DNA of 16,489 nt, taken from NCBI GenBank assembly GCA_964440345.1, contig CAYTSA010000089.1, forward strand, positions 1-16,489, in the 5' to 3' direction. Source of the DNA: CAYTSA01 sp964440345. Its GTDB lineage: Bacteria > Desulfobacterota > Desulfovibrionia > Desulfovibrionales > Desulfovibrionaceae. The notes under the pieces were generated by a model, which was given only the letters and a program-made list of their open reading frames with translations, did no database searches and was not told the DNA's origin. Shown here piece after piece: positions 13,941 to 16,489 of this stretch. The translations under genes were made by a program, and so were the position numbers. Position 1 is the first letter of the stretch. Each line of letters opens with the position of its first letter.

Positions 13941-14108
13941 TCAATCTTTCAAGATTTCTTCCCGAGTCATAAACTCGGCGTAACAGGTCATGCAGCGCCG
14001 TAAACGCAAGCCGACAACTCGCTTGTAGCTGGAGTGTTCAACCACAACATTTGTTGACGAACATTCAGGGCAAAGAAATCTGCTTTTTGTCTTGCGCTGC
14101 CGGTTCAT
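13941..14108 (-). CDS. Small zinc-ribbon protein (55 aa), phage-associated
   Basis: A 55-residue frame from ATG 14108 with two CxxC pairs, CPEC (13-16) and CMTC (39-42). Between them is a basic strand region, and after them AEFMTREEI. The RRCMTC..F.TREE pattern recalls the NrdR-type or phage Ogr-type zinc ribbon, with no further domain attached. The start overlaps the stop of the preceding phage head-protein fragment as ATGA, so the two were once one transcription unit. Possible roles are a small nucleic-acid-binding regulator of the prophage or a remnant of one. The four zinc ligands are intact, which argues against random sequence. Confidence 0.55.
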   Translation of the reverse strand: MNRQRKTKSRFLCPECSSTNVVVEHSSYKRVVGLRLRRCMTCYAEFMTREEILKD

Positions 14109-14343
14109 AGCGGCAATTCAGACAACCGCTTAATGCGCCCTTGCGTGGACATTTGCGAAAGCTCCAGCTTGCCGGACTTGAACAGCTCATACCGGGTCTT
14201 ACCCAGGACTTCACGCACAAAGGCGGGGTCCTCATTAAGCTGGCGCTTCAGCCATGTGAGCCCGGTGTCGTGGAAATGTAATCAGCGCATGCGTTTTCAT
14301 CCACCAAGCGTTTGCCGGTTAGGCGTGTACGGGGTTTCTGCAT
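14105..14343 (-). pseudogene. Broken phage head protein (Mu gpF/minor capsid-like tail), frameshifted or deleted
   Basis: ATG 14343 has a strong ribosome site (GGAGG eight bases upstream) and reads MQKPRTRLTGKRLVDENACADY before running out at 14248. In another frame, open from 14281 to the stop at 14105-14107, the sequence reads DTGLTWLKRQLNEDPAF, VREVLGKTRYELFKSGKLEL and a short tail. This pattern (WL-RQ, E-LGK-R-LFKSGKL) resembles the C-terminus of Mu gpF/SPP1 gp7-type minor head proteins. The two parts together are far shorter than the roughly 250-450 residues of a complete head protein. Either a frameshift joins a short gene, or a deletion fused the start of one phage gene to the end of another. 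Family assignment is from memory. Confidence 0.45.
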
Positions 14344-14356
14344 CGTGGAGCCCTCC

Positions 14357-14380
14357 AAAACCCGCCACGGAAGGCGGGGT
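14357..14380 (-). terminator. Candidate terminator within the phage remnant
   Basis: On the minus strand CCCGCC (14373-14378) pairs with GGCGGG (14361-14366) across a six-base loop. TTTT follows directly (plus-strand A at 14357-14360). It lies between the MerR-like gene and the phage head remnant and would end transcription of the former. Confidence 0.5.
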
Positions 14381-14495
14381 TGACGTGGGGGCCAATGTCG
14401 TCGAGAAGGGGACTGGGTGCTCACCTTCAACCGTTCGCGCGGTTTGACATTGCCCTGCTCCTGGTCGTGCGCCAACACGGCCAGGCGCCATCAAA

Positions 14496-15149
14496 CTACT
14501 TGCCTTTATCTTGCTGATATTCCTTGAGTTTGTCTTTAATTAATTTTACGACCATGCTAATAGGAAAATAGCATAGCCCCTGGGTTTGCGGCAACCCTTC
14601 CAAGGCTGTTTTGGGTATGTATAGCTTCACATCTCCAAGACACACCATGAAGTGGTTCCCCTTGAAGCTTTCAGGAATTACGCCTTCCTCTGACCGCTGG
14701 TCTGCGAGGTAGAAAGCCTCCTCACATGTTAATTTATTCTTAGGGTCCGCAAGGATTTCTTCCATATGGGGACTCAAGAAATCACCCGGGCCTTTAACCC
14801 GAATAGCAGCGATTCTGTGTCTAGGGATGGTGAAGAGCCACCAATCGCGATCTCCACTCAAAATCTTATCAAGTCGCGGGAAGTTGAGGGGGATTTTTTC
14901 GCCGTTAGCCATCTTCACTTCTTTGGCCAACAAGCGATCTATAACACCCCGCATTTGCTCATAATCCAGCCCAATGCCCCGCCCCCAAATGTACAGACCT
15001 GCCGAAATTGCGGATTCCAGAGAATACAACGAAGGCTTACCCCTTCCCTCTGCTCGCTGCTCTGGTTCAATGAAACCCTTATCGGCAACATACTGAAATT
15101 CCTTTTGATTAATGCTGAGGGCTTTGTAAATTTCGCGTGGTTTGAACAT
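14496..15149 (-). CDS. MerR-like helix-turn-helix protein of unknown function
   Basis: From ATG 15149 the protein has 217 residues. A TTG at 15173 in the same frame is an alternative start that would add eight residues. Neither has a strong ribosome site (an AAAGG lies about 11 bases before the ATG). The N-terminus, FKPREIYKALSINQKEFQY then ADKGFIEPEQ and GKPSLYSLESAISAGLY, reads like a MerR-type winged helix (DNA-recognition helix, then an R/K-G-x-Y wing). The C-terminal 120 residues show no family I recognise, with no cysteine metal site, signal peptide or membrane segment. Its lower GC content and position among phage and toxin-antitoxin genes suggest a mobile-element regulator. Confidence 0.65.
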   Translation of the reverse strand: MFKPREIYKALSINQKEFQYVADKGFIEPEQRAEGRGKPSLYSLESAISAGLYIWGRGIGLDYEQMRGVIDRLLAKEVKMANGEKIPLNFPRLDKILSGDRDWWLFTIPRHRIAAIRVKGPGDFLSPHMEEILADPKNKLTCEEAFYLADQRSEEGVIPESFKGNHFMVCLGDVKLYIPKTALEGLPQTQGLCYFPISMVVKLIKDKLKEYQQDKGK

Positions 15150-15335
15150 GTTTTTCTTGACCTTTGTACACAAAGTAACTTTCTGGATGGAAGTTTTTAA
15201 TGGATTTTCTAAAAAAAACCATCAAGACTGCAACGAATTGAAATCATGCAGTTTTCAGAGGAATCTTTGATGCTTTTGCTCAGTGGCAGGGGGAAGTACT
15301 GTTCAAATCAACTCGTCTGAATTGGAAAAAATTTT

Positions 15336-15364
15336 TTGACATGATACGGGCTGCGTATTATTAA
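15336..15364 (+). promoter_or_regulatory. Sigma-70 promoter of higBA, possibly leaderless
   Basis: A perfect TTGACA (15336-15341) is followed after 17 bases by TATTAA (15359-15364). The predicted start of transcription falls within a base or two of the higB ATG at 15371. There is no clear Shine-Dalgarno site before that ATG, so the transcript may be leaderless. Confidence 0.55.
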
Positions 15365-15370
15365 GAACAT

Positions 15371-15649
15371 ATGATCAAGTCATTCAAAGGGAAGCTTGCC
15401 CAACAAGTATGGGAGCGTCAGCGATCAAAACTACCCCAAGACGTTCAGGCCAGGGCGCTTGACAAGTTGATGCACGTCATGGCCGCTGAAGAATTGAACG
15501 ACTTGCGAATACCCCCGGGCAATAGACTGGAAGCTTTGAGCGGGGACAGGAAGGGAATGTACTCTATAAGGATAAACGACCAATGGCGTGTATGTTTCTG
15601 CTGGGACGGGAAATACGCCCATGACGTCGAAATTGTGGACTACCACTAG
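15371..15649 (+). CDS. higB: HigB-type mRNA interferase toxin
   Basis: A 92-residue toxin of the RelE/HigB superfamily, the usual length. Family hallmarks are visible: MIKSFKGK at the start, PPGNRLEALSGDRKGMYSIR (about 48-67), the RINDQWRVCFCW strand (67-78) and the terminal DVEIVDYH. HigB toxins cleave mRNA on the ribosome and are neutralised by the downstream HigA. The gene is first of the pair (toxin before antitoxin), as is typical for higBA. It has a good promoter but a poor ribosome site. No frameshift or truncation is seen, so it is probably functional. Confidence 0.92.
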   Translation: MIKSFKGKLAQQVWERQRSKLPQDVQARALDKLMHVMAAEELNDLRIPPGNRLEALSGDRKGMYSIRINDQWRVCFCWDGKYAHDVEIVDYH

Positions 15650-15660
15650 GAGGTTCCACC

Positions 15661-16011
15661 ATGATTGAACGAATAATGCCACCCGTCCATCCAGGCGAAA
15701 TACTCCGGCGCGAATTTCTAGAGCCCATGGGCATAGCTCCAAACGCTTTTGCCTTGCGTATCGGCGTGGCCCCGGCGAGGGTTTACGACATCGTGAACGG
15801 CAAGCGAGGCATTTCGATGGACACGGCGCTTCGCTTTGCCAAATTTTTTGGCATGACCTGGGGATATTGGCTAAACCTTCAATCTCTTTATGATTACCAA
15901 GTTGCCCAGGATGCTGGAATTCCTGAAAAGGTTGAAGACGAAGTACGACCTTTACGGCCAGAAGAAAGGGAGGCTGGGGCCGTAGCTCAAATCTTCAGAC
16001 TCAGAGGATAA
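15661..16011 (+). CDS. higA: HigA-type antitoxin, XRE-family regulator
   Basis: A 116-residue antitoxin with the HigA start PPVHPGEILRREFLEPMGI (about 7-25) and an XRE helix-turn-helix (AFALRIGVAPARVYDIVNGK, 29-48). These are followed by GISMDTALRFAKFFGMTWGY, NLQSLYDYQVAQ and an acidic-basic tail. It binds HigB and normally represses its own promoter. Its ribosome site GGAGG overlaps the end of higB, 11 bases separate the genes, and its start context is stronger than that of the toxin, favouring antitoxin excess. It is complete. No terminator is evident before the next short frame at 16016. Confidence 0.93.
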   Translation: MIERIMPPVHPGEILRREFLEPMGIAPNAFALRIGVAPARVYDIVNGKRGISMDTALRFAKFFGMTWGYWLNLQSLYDYQVAQDAGIPEKVEDEVRPLRPEEREAGAVAQIFRLRG

Positions 16012-16015
16012 GAAC

Positions 16016-16183
16016 ATGCCCATCTACACCCGCTGCCCGAAATGCCGGACCATCCTTAAGCATGGCAAGCTCAAGTGTGAAACTAGAACAGGCAAAGGCT
16101 GCGGCGTTCGCCTCCAGCGGGACCAAAAATTTACTACATCCAGTATAGCGACCAGTCCGGCCCTTGCGGCAGCAGGGCCTTGA
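16016..16183 (+). pseudogene. N-terminal zinc-finger fragment, cut off by IS66 DNA
   Basis: A 55-codon frame from ATG 16016, four bases after the higA stop, so probably once co-transcribed with it. It opens MPIYTRCPKC and has further cysteines at 21 and 29, giving C7/C10/C21/C29. This looks like the zinc-binding N-terminus of a phage HNH endonuclease or integrase-type protein. From about codon 40 the sequence is the antisense of the IS66 transposase end, and the frame soon stops at 16181-16183. The natural protein was presumably longer and was interrupted by the insertion element. The family is uncertain. Confidence 0.45.
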
Positions 16184-16489
16184 GATCGTCTTCGCAGTTG
16201 ACGTGTGGCAATCTTTCGAAGACGTGCAGGAGGTAGTCGTAGGGATTGAGGCCATTGGCCTTGGCCGTCTCCACGAGGGAGTAGATGGTCGCGCTGGCTT
16301 TGGCGCCTCTGGGGCTTCCCGAGAAGAGCCAGTTTTTACGGCCCACAGCAAAGGGCCGGATGGCGTTTTCGGCAACGTTGTTGTCCGGGCTCAGCCGCCC
16401 GTCCTCAAGATAGACCTCCACGCGCGGCCACTGGCAGAACCCGTTGCGGCTCCAGTAGAGTATTTTGATGATGGTCCTGCTCCGGTTGC
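16134..16489 (-). mobile_element. IS66-family remnant: in-frame TnpB/TnpC fusion by internal deletion (runs off window)
   Basis: The minus-strand frame is open from the right edge (16489) to a TAG at 16134-16136. The distal 95 residues are the C-terminus of the IS66 TnpC transposase: YLEDGRLSPDNNVAENAIRP, VGRKNWLFSGSPRGAKASAT, TAKANGLNPYDYLLHVFERL. Directly upstream in the same frame is NRSRTIIKILYWSRNGFC, the signature of IS66 TnpB (normally RRxRxKxLYWDxxGFxLW). In intact IS66 these are separate genes more than 1 kb apart, so a deletion has joined mid-tnpB to late tnpC near QW. The fused protein lacks the catalytic part of TnpC and should be inactive. The terminal inverted repeat is not resolved. 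The end must lie near 16120-16134. Confidence 0.8.

Noticed and set aside
13842..14059. CGTCAACAAAT (13842-13852) and its exact inverse (14049-14059) as ends of a small insertion
   Set aside because: It is an 11-bp match only. The right copy lies inside the zinc-ribbon coding sequence and the enclosed segment shows no transposase or target duplication.
14297..14494. A 65-codon minus-strand frame between the MerR-like gene and the phage relic
   Set aside because: It spans the probable terminator and overlaps the relic's ribosome site and start. No recognisable domain.

Overview
The window looks like a piece of a Gram-negative, anaerobic, GC-rich chromosome, most likely a sulfate- or sulfite-respiring member of the Desulfovibrionales (Desulfobacterota). 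This is inferred from its gene types: an octaheme c-type cytochrome with quinol-facing cytochromes b, a Tat-exported ferredoxin-like subunit, a sigma-54 activator with a cysteine-rich PAS domain, taurine ABC uptake, and surface proteins with C-terminal Cys-containing sorting tails. I cannot name a species.

Layout. 1-775: AT-rich edge with a short tandem repeat and one small hypothetical gene (253-543, minus). 776-3396: a minus-strand tauABC operon for taurine or sulfonate uptake. 3667-5073: a sigma-54 enhancer-binding activator on the minus strand, closed by a strong hairpin. 5132-5269: a compact control region with a dyad (candidate activator site), an IHF-like site and a -24/-12 promoter reading rightward. 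5326-9223: a respiratory operon of [Fe-S] subunit, small cytochrome b, membrane-anchored octaheme cytochrome of the tetrathionate reductase (OTR) family and a second cytochrome b561-type protein, ended by a 12-bp-stem terminator. 9379-9462: palindromic repeats. 9528-13566: a minus-strand vitamin B12 uptake operon. In transcription order it is sigma-70 promoter, cobalamin riboswitch, terminator, DUF4465 protein, BtuB-like TonB receptor and a second surface protein. Both surface proteins end in a Gly-Gly-Cys / hydrophobic / Arg-rich sorting tail. 13646-13817: tRNA-Asn with its own promoter and terminator. 13941 to the right end: a degraded mobile region with phage head-protein remnants, a zinc-ribbon ORF, a MerR-like regulator, a HigBA toxin-antitoxin pair, a truncated zinc-finger ORF and an internally deleted IS66 element running off the window.

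How the parts fit. The activator lies divergent to the OTR operon, and the gap between them has every element expected of sigma-54 control, so its cysteine-rich PAS domain probably senses the redox or chemical signal that switches on this electron-transfer chain. The likely path is quinol pool to b-type cytochrome(s) and Fe-S subunit to the octaheme cytochrome to a periplasmic acceptor. The acceptor is unproven: the family reduces tetrathionate, nitrite and hydroxylamine in vitro. The B12 operon looks like a counterpart of Bacteroidetes BtuB systems with extra surface binding proteins, but anchored by C-terminal sorting signals instead of lipoprotein signals.
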